The position numbers and the translations under genes are program-made. From NCBI GenBank assembly GCA_002496385.1, contig DAJR01000048.1:1-56667 (forward strand): DNA of 56,667 bases. The letters are read 5' to 3'. Position 1 is the stretch's first letter; the number at the start of each line of letters is the position of its first letter. Below, piece by piece: positions 27,401-37,500 of the stretch. A model generated the notes under the pieces. That model did not search any database. It saw nothing but the letters and a program-made list of their open reading frames with translations, and was not told the DNA's origin. This DNA comes from Methanomassiliicoccales archaeon UBA147. Lineage in GTDB: Archaea > Thermoplasmatota > Thermoplasmata > SG8-5.

Positions 27401-29510
27401 CCAGGACGACTCAGGACCTAACAGCTGGAACAACGGGCTTCCCATTGGCGGTAACCACTGGGGCGGCTTCACAGCGACAGACATCGAGCCGGATGGGATA
27501 GGCGATGACCCGTACCCTGTCCCTGGAAGTGCCGGCGCCTTCGATGGCCTGCCTTGGCTCAGCCAGGATAGATGGGCTTTGCCCTACACCACTTTCCTGA
27601 ATATCGCCCGGGACGATGTGAACCGGCGATTCTGGATTTGCGGCGAGTACGGGCCTGGAGTACTGACCTCGCTCTATTACATTCCCTATGACTCACCCAC
27701 CACGATGGTTCCGATAATTGGGCCTTCCACGACCTTCACGGCAGTGGCCGCGGACGAGTTAGGGAACATCCTGTTGGGCGGGAACAATTATGAATTCCTG
27801 ATTTATTACAGGCCTGTGGAGAAAGACGGGTTCTTCCTGGTTGAAAGCCTGACAAGCAAAATGTTCGGCTGGAACATCACCGACATCACGTACAACATGA
27901 ACGACAACAGGTTCTACATAGTCGGGAATGTGATGAACCAGGACAGGGGCGTGGCGTTCGTCACCGATCCCGGGCCTTTCATCAGCTCGGCTCACTGCTA
28001 CCTGGACACCTCTGACCTGCTGAACACGCCCGGCATCGGCGCACTGAGGTCGATAGAGTGGAACCCAAACCGAAACTATGCCCTGGCGGTCGGCGACGGC
28101 GTTTACCGGCTCAACCAGTACGACGGGAATGCCATGCATGAGCTCACATGGTCCACCATCGGCACCGCGCAGACCGGCATTTCCTACAATGACATATCCT
28201 GGGACAGTGACGGATGGAACGAGGCCGGCATCGTCGGCGTGGAGGCCGGCAAAGCGAAGTACTGGCGCTACTACCACACCAACCCTGCACTTACCGACGG
28301 ATATATGGAGGCGGTCGGAGGAAGCGCGTACCATACCTGCGCCATGAAGCCGCCGTCGAGCCCCAAGTGGCTCATCGTTCCGCACTCGGGAGGCTGCCCG
28401 CGCATGAACATCCAGGAGCTTGACGAGAGCAAGACGGTCACCTTCAGCTCATCCAGGCCGCACATGTTCACGGTAAGTCTTTGGAAGCAGGCGGACGTTT
28501 TGCGCTCCGAGCTTCTTGATTCCCAGGTGGATGCCGGGAGCACCTTCACTTTCTTCATCGAGGCGAATTACACGTCCGAGGGCATCGACCTGTGGGCCGA
28601 CCTGGACATTTCCTTCTCTGCCTGGTTCGACAATGGCTTCACGGGAATGAACACACAACCCGGTGACCCGACCTGGACGAACAACAACTACAGGACGAGG
28701 CAGTTCAACGTCACCTATTCGGCGTCAACGGGCATCCCCACAATGTCCTACCCGACCATGGTGCCCGGCGTCGAGGAGTTCGCCATACACAGCTACTGGG
28801 CGGACCCTGCGCCCCACGGCGCGGACGGATTCACACATCTGGTGTACATCAATATCACCTTCGGGCCGCAGACATGGGCTGCGGACGGCGGAGGCCTGTC
28901 GAATCCCAATGCAGGGGCGTGGGACCGGAACCTCGCCCTCAACGACGCTGGCAGCTGGGACCTCAAGGTGCATATGTACAACCCCCTGGACCCTGTGGTG
29001 TACAACCTGACCTATCAGGAGTTCGGCATCAAGGAATACGGCGCGGTGAGCAGCACGGGCAACCCGACGGGGAGCGCCCCGCCCGGCACGATTGACTATC
29101 AGCTCGGCCCGAACTGCATCGTCCACTACTCGGCAAACACGCCGTACTATCTCACGGTCTCTATACCGGACCTTCACATGAACGGCGATGTGGACATCCC
29201 GAATCCGATACCGGCCGGGAACATCCAAGTGAGGAACCCCCACTCCCTGGCCACCGGCCTCAACTCCGACATCAACCTGATTACATTCTTCGCAGCACCG
29301 GGCACGCCCCTCCACATATGGGGAGTGACCGGGACCCCTCTCTCTGCCCCTGTACACGGCACCCAATCCGCGGGCCCCTATTCTGATTACTCCGCCGCTG
29401 TCATACCGGAACCGTTCGAGGTGACCGAGATATCATGGTGGATAGACGTACCGGTGAGCGTGGCGCAGGGCACGTACCGGGGGACCATAACCCTGACGAT
29501 AACCGATTGA
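24438..29510 (+). CDS. Secreted split-propeller protein 4 with NosD helix and 14 Gloeo_Verruco repeats
   Basis: 1690 residues, a close paralogue of the preceding gene with the same domain order. The signal peptide ends ATA-LDF; the NosD helix starts near 113 (TYNTIQSAIDAA), 14 propeller-type repeats lie at ~241-964, and the NosD cap returns at NQIYRNNFIGN. Then come blades 2-7 (WNPNRNYALAVGDGVYRL, DISWDSDGWNEAGIVG, PPSSPKWLIVP) and the double beta-sandwich. A GAGGAGG ribosome site lies before the ATG, 15 bases after the preceding stop. The last 65 coding bases before the final strand are nearly identical to gene 3, hinting at recent duplication or gene conversion. Its surface role is inferred from the signal peptide and architecture. 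Confidence 0.88.
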   Translation: METDTGGKKAIAMFMAMLMVGMAFAACASIKATALDFVDTSSLTVPWTQDFTPLDSAWDSEGNHCIVVGNDTSGTQPSAWYYNDGASAWSPILEGSDPTIPAVNLVRNMDTGVTYNTIQSAIDAATALDTLHVWSGTYNENVVINKELVLEGNGSASTIIDGGSSITTVTITANGVSFSGFTVRNAAVGICLSRAETCTIEYNTVQDHEVGILLVGASNNIIKNNMIRDNEQGIRAASTLAEKSIIGVTESGGAQSYGAVFNMNQDGSDYGILHDFGYGSIDGYYPEWNKDLVSDGSFLYGGAQEGGYYDNGALFKVRPDGSEYSIIHHFRGGANGDQPNGKLLLLGTELFGVTRYGGLDFGTLYKINTDGSGFTILYSFQGGTQGANPYDGVIEVSGVLYGMTMYGGGGLGTAYRINTDGTGFMRIFSFTAATGTYPTGRLVWVPLMGHLCGMTSQGGSNGLGTIFYVTTSGSAGAAIYHFSGLTTGRYPWGSLILDTGGTYLYGMASQGGANNLGTIFRIDAGGSNFLLLRSLANADGTYPQGSLLQVGNQLYGLTNSGGMFGYGTAFTIRKDGTGGFTVLKHFDSSANPQDNRGSFITDGSWLYSLSYGGGSQGVGTVFRMSYDGSTLQVLHEFSMESANGVYPSGGGVIQDGNRIYGVTYDGGMWSAGTIYRANIDGTGFTVLYDFSLSPGAARPIASLLMDGDYLYGTTERGGAHDEGTVFRINKDGTDFHIIYEFTWNDATDGSSPTSALIQDANYLYGMTRIGGASGMGTIFRIDKTTHAFLQLHAFAGGATGGRYPYGDLTMVGSLLYGMTYQGGTSNTGAIFRIGTNGAGFQVVYSMTNTNGIYPYGTMALEGTTLYGITSRGGANDLGTIFLFDTGSLTFIRLWSMRTVDGGLSRSSLILDGNQLYGMGTNGGAYGHGAVFRIGTDGSSMTVLHDFAAFPGDAQDPYMNELALIQTPASDSASNQIYRNNFIGNIVHAQDDSGPNSWNNGLPIGGNHWGGFTATDIEPDGIGDDPYPVPGSAGAFDGLPWLSQDRWALPYTTFLNIARDDVNRRFWICGEYGPGVLTSLYYIPYDSPTTMVPIIGPSTTFTAVAADELGNILLGGNNYEFLIYYRPVEKDGFFLVESLTSKMFGWNITDITYNMNDNRFYIVGNVMNQDRGVAFVTDPGPFISSAHCYLDTSDLLNTPGIGALRSIEWNPNRNYALAVGDGVYRLNQYDGNAMHELTWSTIGTAQTGISYNDISWDSDGWNEAGIVGVEAGKAKYWRYYHTNPALTDGYMEAVGGSAYHTCAMKPPSSPKWLIVPHSGGCPRMNIQELDESKTVTFSSSRPHMFTVSLWKQADVLRSELLDSQVDAGSTFTFFIEANYTSEGIDLWADLDISFSAWFDNGFTGMNTQPGDPTWTNNNYRTRQFNVTYSASTGIPTMSYPTMVPGVEEFAIHSYWADPAPHGADGFTHLVYINITFGPQTWAADGGGLSNPNAGAWDRNLALNDAGSWDLKVHMYNPLDPVVYNLTYQEFGIKEYGAVSSTGNPTGSAPPGTIDYQLGPNCIVHYSANTPYYLTVSIPDLHMNGDVDIPNPIPAGNIQVRNPHSLATGLNSDINLITFFAAPGTPLHIWGVTGTPLSAPVHGTQSAGPYSDYSAAVIPEPFEVTEISWWIDVPVSVAQGTYRGTITLTITD

Positions 29511-29526
29511 TCACGGAAGGTAAGGC

Positions 29527-32500
29527 ATGAATTCAGATTCCAGGAACCGAAAATCGCTGGCCATCGTCCAGGCCGTGATGCTCGTAAGTATGAGCCTGAC
29601 GCTGTCCGTATCAATGGATGCTGGCGCAGGCCCGGGCATAGTCCCCGGGATAATCCCTGGCTCACCGCCCTGGCCGCCGAGCTTGGTCCCGGCGGATGCA
29701 GCCTGGGACTCGGGAGGTGGCAAGTGCATAGTGGCGGGGAACGAGACATCCGGAAAAGCGCCCGGCGCATGGTACCTCGACAACGCCGCGAACACCTGGC
29801 ATCAGGTGACGGAGGGCTCAGACCCGACATTTCCCCCGGTCAACCTGGTGAAGAACGTGAACACCGGCCTCACTTACGGGACGATACAGGCAGCCATAAA
29901 CGCAGCCTCGTCGGGGCACGCTCTCAGGATATGGTCCGGCACCTACAACGAGGACATACTGGTTGACAGGACGCTCACCATCACAGGCAACGGCAGCGCC
30001 ACAACTGTGATTTCCGGGAGCAGCGCGGCACCAGTGGTGCGGATAACCGCCGCAGGAACAAGGCTCAGCGGCTTCAACGTGACCGGAGGCGGCACATACC
30101 CAGGCGTCCTGGTCCGCGAGACGAACAACTGCAGGATCGACAACAACACGGTTTACGGCAACGGCGACGGGATATTGCTGGAAGGCGCCAGCAACAATAT
30201 TGTTCGGGATAATGACGTCAGGTACAACGAGTTGGGCCTGAGGGCGAAGGACCTCGACGGCCAGAAGCACATAGTCGGCATCACTATGACCGAGGGGTAC
30301 GCCGACACCGGCGCCATGTTCAGGATGGACATGGACGCCTCGAATTACCAGGTAATGCACAGTTTCATCGCAGACAATCTCGATGGCACATATCCCTCGT
30401 ACAACACGCTTGTCCGGGACTTAATCGACCCCAATGTTTTGTACGGAACCACGCCGTCAGGCGGGACTTACGGTGCCGGGACGATATTCAGAATGAACAA
30501 GGACGGTTCAGGATACGCGGTATTGCACATTTTTGACAGGTATTTGGAAGGCGCGACATCGTACTGCCGTCTCACACAGTACAACAATGTCCTTTATGGA
30601 ACGGCCTCTGCGGGCGGTCAGTACAATTACGGGACAATATTCAGGATGAACACTGACGGCAGTGGCTTCCAGGTCATGCACCATTTCCAAACGGGTGTAA
30701 CAAACGGCAGAGCTCCGTACGGCAGCCTGCTGCTTGACGGCACCACCCTTTACGGAATGACATCGTCAGGGGGTGTGAACAGCACCCTGGGGACCATATT
30801 CAAAATCGAGGTTGACGGCACCGGCTTTGTACTCATCAAGAGCTTCGGAACGGTCCATGGCACAGCTCCGAGGGGCAGCCTGATACAGAGCGGCACGGTC
30901 CTTTACGGCATGACTTACTCCGGAGGCGCATACAACTACGGCACAATCTTCAAGGTCAACAAGGACGGGAGCGGCTACACTGTCCTGCGCGATTTTGACG
31001 GCACCAATGATGGCCGGTACCCGTACGGGGACCTCACCCTGGACGGAACGACCCTATACGGTATGACCAGTGCCGGCGGGGTCAATACATATGGAACCTT
31101 GTTCAGCATCCAGACAGGCGGTTCCGGATTCTCTGTCCTTCACAGTTTCGCCGCGGCCACGGGAAGGACCCCCTACGGAAGCCTTGTCCAGGACGCGACC
31201 AACTTGTATGGCATGTGCTATTACGGCGGTCCGAATTACGGCACCGTTTTCTCTTTCAACAAGGCCACATCGACCCATGCTGTGCTATACTCATTCACAC
31301 TCACGAGCAACGGCTATTACCCTTACGGGTCCCCGCTCCTTGACGGGAGCAAGCTTTTTGGAATGGCAATGTATGGCGGAGCCCTTAATAGAGGCACGAT
31401 ATTCAGCATCAACACGGACGGCTCGTCCTTTCTCAGGTTGTACAGCTTCTCGTCCGCTGCCACCGGATGCATCACTCCTCGCGGCAACGCGGTGCAGTAC
31501 GGCGACATGCTCTACGGCATGACCCAGGGAGGAGGATATCTTGGTTACGGTGCGATATACAGGATCAAGATAGACGGCACCGGTTTCGGCCTGATGTACA
31601 ACTTCACCTCCGGCGGGCTCGCGGGCAGTCAGCCGTATGGCGAGCTCATCCGCGACGGCAGTGTTCTGTATGGCATGACATATTACGGCGGTTCATCCGG
31701 CCGCGGAGTAGTCTTCAAGATAAACACCGACGGCACAGGCTACTTCGCGATAAAGAGCTTCGCCGCATCGCCGGACGGTGGATATCCCTTCGGGGGCCTT
31801 GTGAAAGGAGGCAACACATTATATGGCATGACTTACCAGGGAGGAACGAGCAACCTGGGCACTGTGTTCAAGGTGGATGTTGACGGAACGGGCTACGCCA
31901 AGTTGCACGATTTCGCAGGCGGGGCTGCTGATGGCAGCACGCCGTACGGGAGCCTCATACTTGATAACGGAATTTTGTACGGCATGACTTATAATGGCGG
32001 GGCCAGCAACTTGGGCACTGTTTTCAGAATTCGCACGGATGGCACCGAATACTCTGTGCTTTACAATTTCCTGGGCGGCGCTGACGGTCGCTACCCATAT
32101 TCGTCCCTCGTCCTTTCTGAAGGTGTGCTGTATGGCACTACATATTCGGGAGGTCCTACTAATTACGGCACCATATTCAAGATTAACGCTGATGGTTCTA
32201 ATTATGGCGTCATCCGCACATTTGTAATGGCGAATGGTTATAGCATCTACCCAAGCCTGACACTTGACGGTTCGTTGCTTTATGGCATGGCCATGTATGG
32301 CGGCGCCGGCTACGGCACCATATTCAGCATCGACAAGAACACCTACTCCTTCACGGTCATGAGAAGTTTCACGGGATACCCGAACGACGCCGGAAACCCT
32401 CAATACAACAGATTGACGATAATCACCGACCCTGTGCCAGCCTCCGGAGGAAACAGGATATCCCACAACAACTTCATCGGCAACGTGTTGCAGGCCCGGG

Positions 32501-34581
32501 ACGATTCCGCGGCCAACATCTGGGATGACGGTTACCCGTCGGGAGGCAATCATTGGGCGACCTATTCGGGCGTGGACGCGAATTCCGATGGAATAGGCGA
32601 TACACCCTACTGGATTGCCGGCACATCAGCGGCGGCAGACAATAACCCGATGATGAAGAGAAGCGGCTGGATGTACCCATACCCCAGCTTCGCCAGCGTG
32701 GCCTGGGACGGCGTCAACCAGAGGTTCTGGGTGTGCAGCCAGTATTCTTCAGGGGCGCGCAGTTCATTGTATTACATCCCTGCGGCTGCGCCAAACATCA
32801 TGGTGCCGGTCGCATCTCCGCCCGTAAGATTCACCGCCCTGGCAGTGGACGGGCAGGGCAGGGTGCTGCTGGGCGGCAACGGCCTTCAATATATGCATTA
32901 TTACAATCCGGCGACCGATTCCTGGGTGCAGTTCGCGGAGAACGCCGCGGGCAACATGTACGACTGGAACGTCAACGGCATAACTTTCAACCCTAATGAT
33001 GGAAGGTTCTACCTGGTGGGGAACTTGAGGTCAGTGGCTTCCGCCGTGGCATTCGTCACGGACACGGTCCCTCTCACAGCGGCCTCGAAATGCTACATTG
33101 ACACGTCAGGTTTTGTCACAGGTGCGGCAATTCTGCGCTCCATTGCCTGGAACCCAGGGAAGAATTATGCCATCGCGGTCGGCGACGGCGTGTATCGTTT
33201 GGAACCCTATGACGGCAACCCGGGGCACATGCTCACCTGGTTTTGGATTACGGGCGGGGAGCCGGGCGGTCCTTCATATTTCGACATATCATGGGACACG
33301 GATGGCTGGGACGAGGCCGGGATTGTCGGTCAAAGCGGCCCCGCAGGCAATTACTGGCGGTACAACCATACAGACCCTCAGGTGATTGATGTGTACACAA
33401 GCTCGACCGCCTCAAGGTACGGTGCATGCGCAATGAAGCCGCCGTCAAGCCCCAAATGGCTTCTCGTTGTGTCCAACATCGAGATGTCGAGGGCGGAGCT
33501 CGGGAAGGGCGGGGGAGACGGGTTCGGTATGCCCTACATCCTGTCGATGAAGATGTGGAAGGCAAGCGACAGCACACGCCCGAACCTTCTGGACAAGCAG
33601 GTGGACGCCGACACGACATACACATTCCTTGTGGAGGGGAACTACACCGACGACCTGGGCAACGACATCTGGTCCGACCTGACGATCACGGTTGCGGCCT
33701 GGTTCGACAATTTTGCGACTGGCTCCAGCTCCTCAGCGGGGGACTGGGGGAATGACAATTACAGGACCAGGCAGTTCAACCTAACCTACATCCCCTCGCT
33801 CGACTTCGCCTCGATGACATACCCGGCACCGCTTTCTGGAATCCAGGAGTTCCGCATCCACAGCTGGTGGTCGGACCCGCTCCCCCACGGACCTGACGGC
33901 AGGACGCACACTGCCATGCTCAATGTGACCTTCGGCCCCCAGACCTGGGCGGCTGATGGCGCCGGCCTCACGACCCCCAGCGGCGGCGATTGGGACAAGG
34001 ACCTCGCGCTCAACGACGCAGGCAGTTGGGATATGCAGGTGCACATGTTCGACGCATCCGACCCTTCGGTGAGGTTCGACATATCCTACGCCGAGTTCGG
34101 CGTCAAGGAGTTCGCATCCATAACCAGCACCGGGAGCCCGAGCGCGACCGGCCCGCCCGCCACCGACGGACTTTTCATGGGGGATTGCACGATTCATTAC
34201 ACCACGAACACACAGTACTTCGTCACAGTTTCAATCCCAGACCTTCACCAGAACGGAGATCCGCTAAACCCCAGTCTCATTCCGGCATCCAACCTCTATG
34301 TCCGAAGCTACCATTCACTTGCAAGCGGGAGTTCTGATATAGCCACGCCGGCGTATTTCCCGGGGCCGGGCCAGCCTCTTTGCGTTTGGGGTTCGACGGG
34401 CACTCCGATAACCGCCCCGATAGACGGCACGGAATCCTCCGGGCCGTTCTACTCCAACTACACAGCGGCCGCCATGAGCTTGCCTTTCGAGTACACTGTG
34501 TTCGGATGGTGGATTGACGTGCCTGCAGGAGTGGCTCAGGGGACATACCGTGCCACGATAATCCTGGGGGTGACGGATTGA
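29527..34581 (+). CDS. Secreted split-propeller protein 5 with NosD helix and 14 Gloeo_Verruco repeats
   Basis: 1684 residues, the third paralogue with identical order. The signal peptide ends in SMDAGA and is followed by a short Pro/Gly-rich linker (GPGIVPGIIPGSPPWPP) not seen in its sisters. The NosD helix begins at ~113 (TYGTIQAAINAA), 14 repeats span ~246-966, and the NosD cap is NRISHNNFIGN. Blades 2-7 and the beta-sandwich pair follow, ending TYRATIILGVTD. A GGAAGGTAAGG ribosome site precedes the ATG, 16 bases after gene 4. It is more diverged from genes 3 and 4 than they are from each other. Blade 7 keeps CAMKPPSSPKWLLV but its tail is altered. Confidence 0.88.
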   Translation: MNSDSRNRKSLAIVQAVMLVSMSLTLSVSMDAGAGPGIVPGIIPGSPPWPPSLVPADAAWDSGGGKCIVAGNETSGKAPGAWYLDNAANTWHQVTEGSDPTFPPVNLVKNVNTGLTYGTIQAAINAASSGHALRIWSGTYNEDILVDRTLTITGNGSATTVISGSSAAPVVRITAAGTRLSGFNVTGGGTYPGVLVRETNNCRIDNNTVYGNGDGILLEGASNNIVRDNDVRYNELGLRAKDLDGQKHIVGITMTEGYADTGAMFRMDMDASNYQVMHSFIADNLDGTYPSYNTLVRDLIDPNVLYGTTPSGGTYGAGTIFRMNKDGSGYAVLHIFDRYLEGATSYCRLTQYNNVLYGTASAGGQYNYGTIFRMNTDGSGFQVMHHFQTGVTNGRAPYGSLLLDGTTLYGMTSSGGVNSTLGTIFKIEVDGTGFVLIKSFGTVHGTAPRGSLIQSGTVLYGMTYSGGAYNYGTIFKVNKDGSGYTVLRDFDGTNDGRYPYGDLTLDGTTLYGMTSAGGVNTYGTLFSIQTGGSGFSVLHSFAAATGRTPYGSLVQDATNLYGMCYYGGPNYGTVFSFNKATSTHAVLYSFTLTSNGYYPYGSPLLDGSKLFGMAMYGGALNRGTIFSINTDGSSFLRLYSFSSAATGCITPRGNAVQYGDMLYGMTQGGGYLGYGAIYRIKIDGTGFGLMYNFTSGGLAGSQPYGELIRDGSVLYGMTYYGGSSGRGVVFKINTDGTGYFAIKSFAASPDGGYPFGGLVKGGNTLYGMTYQGGTSNLGTVFKVDVDGTGYAKLHDFAGGAADGSTPYGSLILDNGILYGMTYNGGASNLGTVFRIRTDGTEYSVLYNFLGGADGRYPYSSLVLSEGVLYGTTYSGGPTNYGTIFKINADGSNYGVIRTFVMANGYSIYPSLTLDGSLLYGMAMYGGAGYGTIFSIDKNTYSFTVMRSFTGYPNDAGNPQYNRLTIITDPVPASGGNRISHNNFIGNVLQARDDSAANIWDDGYPSGGNHWATYSGVDANSDGIGDTPYWIAGTSAAADNNPMMKRSGWMYPYPSFASVAWDGVNQRFWVCSQYSSGARSSLYYIPAAAPNIMVPVASPPVRFTALAVDGQGRVLLGGNGLQYMHYYNPATDSWVQFAENAAGNMYDWNVNGITFNPNDGRFYLVGNLRSVASAVAFVTDTVPLTAASKCYIDTSGFVTGAAILRSIAWNPGKNYAIAVGDGVYRLEPYDGNPGHMLTWFWITGGEPGGPSYFDISWDTDGWDEAGIVGQSGPAGNYWRYNHTDPQVIDVYTSSTASRYGACAMKPPSSPKWLLVVSNIEMSRAELGKGGGDGFGMPYILSMKMWKASDSTRPNLLDKQVDADTTYTFLVEGNYTDDLGNDIWSDLTITVAAWFDNFATGSSSSAGDWGNDNYRTRQFNLTYIPSLDFASMTYPAPLSGIQEFRIHSWWSDPLPHGPDGRTHTAMLNVTFGPQTWAADGAGLTTPSGGDWDKDLALNDAGSWDMQVHMFDASDPSVRFDISYAEFGVKEFASITSTGSPSATGPPATDGLFMGDCTIHYTTNTQYFVTVSIPDLHQNGDPLNPSLIPASNLYVRSYHSLASGSSDIATPAYFPGPGQPLCVWGSTGTPITAPIDGTESSGPFYSNYTAAAMSLPFEYTVFGWWIDVPAGVAQGTYRATIILGVTD

Positions 34582-34591
34582 GGGGGTCGAC

Positions 34592-37500
34592 ATGAACAGG
34601 TTGGCATCCATAGTCATTTCCTTCGCGCTCGTCAGCGTCTGTTTCAGCATACATGCAAGCGAGGATGCAAAAGCCGATTTCATGAATTCATTGGCAGTAC
34701 CATGGCCATCAACCTTCACGCCTCTCGACTCGGCCTGGGAACCGACCGGCAACCACGCGATTGTTGTGGGCAATGACTCCGCAGGCAACTCAAATGCATG
34801 GCATTACAATGCGGCCATCGGGGAGTGGGCGCAGGCGATGCCCCCGTCCGGCGGAGGCGGCACTTTGGGTAAGAGGACCCTGCATGTGGGCTCCGGTACG
34901 GGCAACTACAGCACCACCATCCAGGCGGCGATAGATGCCGCGAAGCCCGGGGATACGGTCTTCGTCTGGTCGGGCACATATTTTGAAAACATATACATTG
35001 ACAAAGCTCTGAATCTCACGGGAGGGGATAGGACCAGCACAATCATAGACGGGCAGTCCCTGGAAGTGGTGCGGTTCAGTTCCGACTGGGTGAACATGAC
35101 CGGCTTCACAATTCGGAACGGCGGCAACCTGAATCCTGGTTTGTACATGGATTCCGTCAATAATTGCTTGCTCTACAACAACAGGATAACTGGAAACGAA
35201 AATGGAATTCATTCATATTTTTCCAACCACAATGTAATTCGCAACAACATCATCACATCGAATTTCAACAACGGCATATATCTCACGGATTCCACCGACA
35301 ATCTAATCGAGAGGAATAATATCACATCGAACACAGGCAGCGGCATAGTCGTGAACTGGGCCGATGACAATGCCATACGGTATAACGATGTCACATCAAA
35401 CGGCTTCAGGGGGGTTTACCTATGGAGTTCCGGCGGAACCCTCATCCACAACAACAATATCATGTTCAATGCTGATTACCAGGGCTATGACAATACCGGT
35501 ATGAACACCTGGAACCTCGCCAAGAACCAGGGCGGCGGTAACCATTGGGGTGACTGGACCTCGCCTGACGGGGGGGACGGTTTCGTGACTGTCTCCCGGA
35601 CTATAGACGGCGCCGCTGGCGCCATGGACCAGTACCCCTGGGTGCTGGAGAACGGCTGGGTTGGCGAGGTTGTGGTGGACGGGCTCGGCGGCATCAACCG
35701 GAGAGTCAACGATGATTTGACCTCTACAATTCAGCAAAATCCTTCCATCGCCATAGACGACTTTGGCGTGATATATGCCGCTTGGGATGACACTCGTTTG
35801 GGAACCGCCGATATCTTTTTCTCAAAGAGTTTGGACGGGGGAATCACCTTCGGGTCGAACATCCGAGTCAACGACGCCACAGCCAACACCCAGAGCAACC
35901 CAACCATCGCATGTAATCCCAGCAATGGATACATCTATATAGCGTGGAAGGATGAACGTTTAAGCGCTGGTAATCCAGATATATATTTCGCAAGAAGCCT
36001 AAATGGGGGAGTGACTTTCGAATCAAACATCCGGGTCAATGACGTCACCACCGGCACTCAGGACTCTCCCCGTATCGCTGTATCGAGGAATGGGGACATT
36101 TACGTTGTATGGACTGATTGGCGCGATGGAAATGGGGACATCTATTTTGCGAAAAGCAATGACGGAGGAATGAATTTTGGCCCCAACATAAGGGTGAACG
36201 ATGATGCGCTCATTGTAAATCAGATTCGGCCGTCCATAGCCACGGATTCTTCGCAGAACGTATATGTCGTATGGGAGGATCCGCGCAACGGAAACTCGGA
36301 CATCTATTTTGCAAGAAGCACGAACCGGGGGGCAAGTTTCGAGGCGAACATAAGAGTGAATGATGACGCTGGTTCAAAGACACAGGCGAAGCCATCCATT
36401 ACCGTGGATCAAAACGGGATAATTTACTTTGCATGGAATGACAACCGTCTCGTCGACTATGACGTATTCTTCTCAAGGAGCACGGACGGAGGTATAACAT
36501 TCATGGCAAATATGAGGCTGGACAGCGGCGGGACTTCAAATGTGGACAAAACCTCCATCGCCACTGGCCCAGATGGGTGCGTATATGTTGTGTGGCAGGA
36601 TAACCGGGAAGGCACCTATAATTTATACATAGTGAAAAGCACCAATCAGGGGGTAACATTCAGCACAGACAAGAAGTTCACCCCCGACAACACTGTGAAG
36701 ATCGCCCCATCTCTGGCTGTCAATCCCGCAGGCGAAGTTTTCTGCGCGTGGACAGATACCCGCAACACCGACAACGACGTCTACTTCGCCAGGTATATTG
36801 AATTCACATCCATACAGCCGGCAATAAATGCTGCAAGGCCGATGTGGACCGTGCGGGTGATGCCCGGCACTTATACTGAGAACGTCAACGTGAACAAGCA
36901 AATCTCTCTGGTGGGCTCGGGCCGCGATGCCACGATAATCGACGCGAGCGGGGCCTGGAGCGCGGTGAACGTGACGGCCAGCGGGGCGCGTGTGGCAGGC
37001 TTCACAATGCAGAATTCCGGCGCCAACGCCGGCGGGATATTCCTGGACACAGTCAGCGATTGCACTGTGGAGAACAACTGGGTGACAGCCAATGACCACG
37101 GCATCTTGTTGGGGGATTCCAGCAATAACATAATCACCGGCAATCTGGCGAGCAATAATCAGAATGGGATTTGTCTCACTTACTCCCCAGGCAACAGCTT
37201 CCAATACAATGTCGTTTCCCAGAACACCGCGGACGGCTTTTACATAGATTGGAGCGACAACAACATTGTCAAGGACAATGAGATATCCAGCAACAACCGT
37301 GGATTTTACATATATCAATCGGGCAGCACCACGATATCGGGAAATACGGTATCCTACAACACAAACACCATGCATATATCCTCAAAAAGCGGGCACATAA
37401 TCTATCGCAACAATTTCATCGGCAACACCAACATGCCGACCTTCATGATGGCCGGCGCCATCTGGGACCAGGGCGATCCGGCCAGCGGTGGGTTGGGGGG

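Noticed and set aside
36790..36830. Possible true sialidase activity in gene 6
   Set aside because: Asp-box motifs are present, but the arginine triad and catalytic tyrosine/glutamate pattern could not be found; Asp-boxes alone do not indicate the enzyme.
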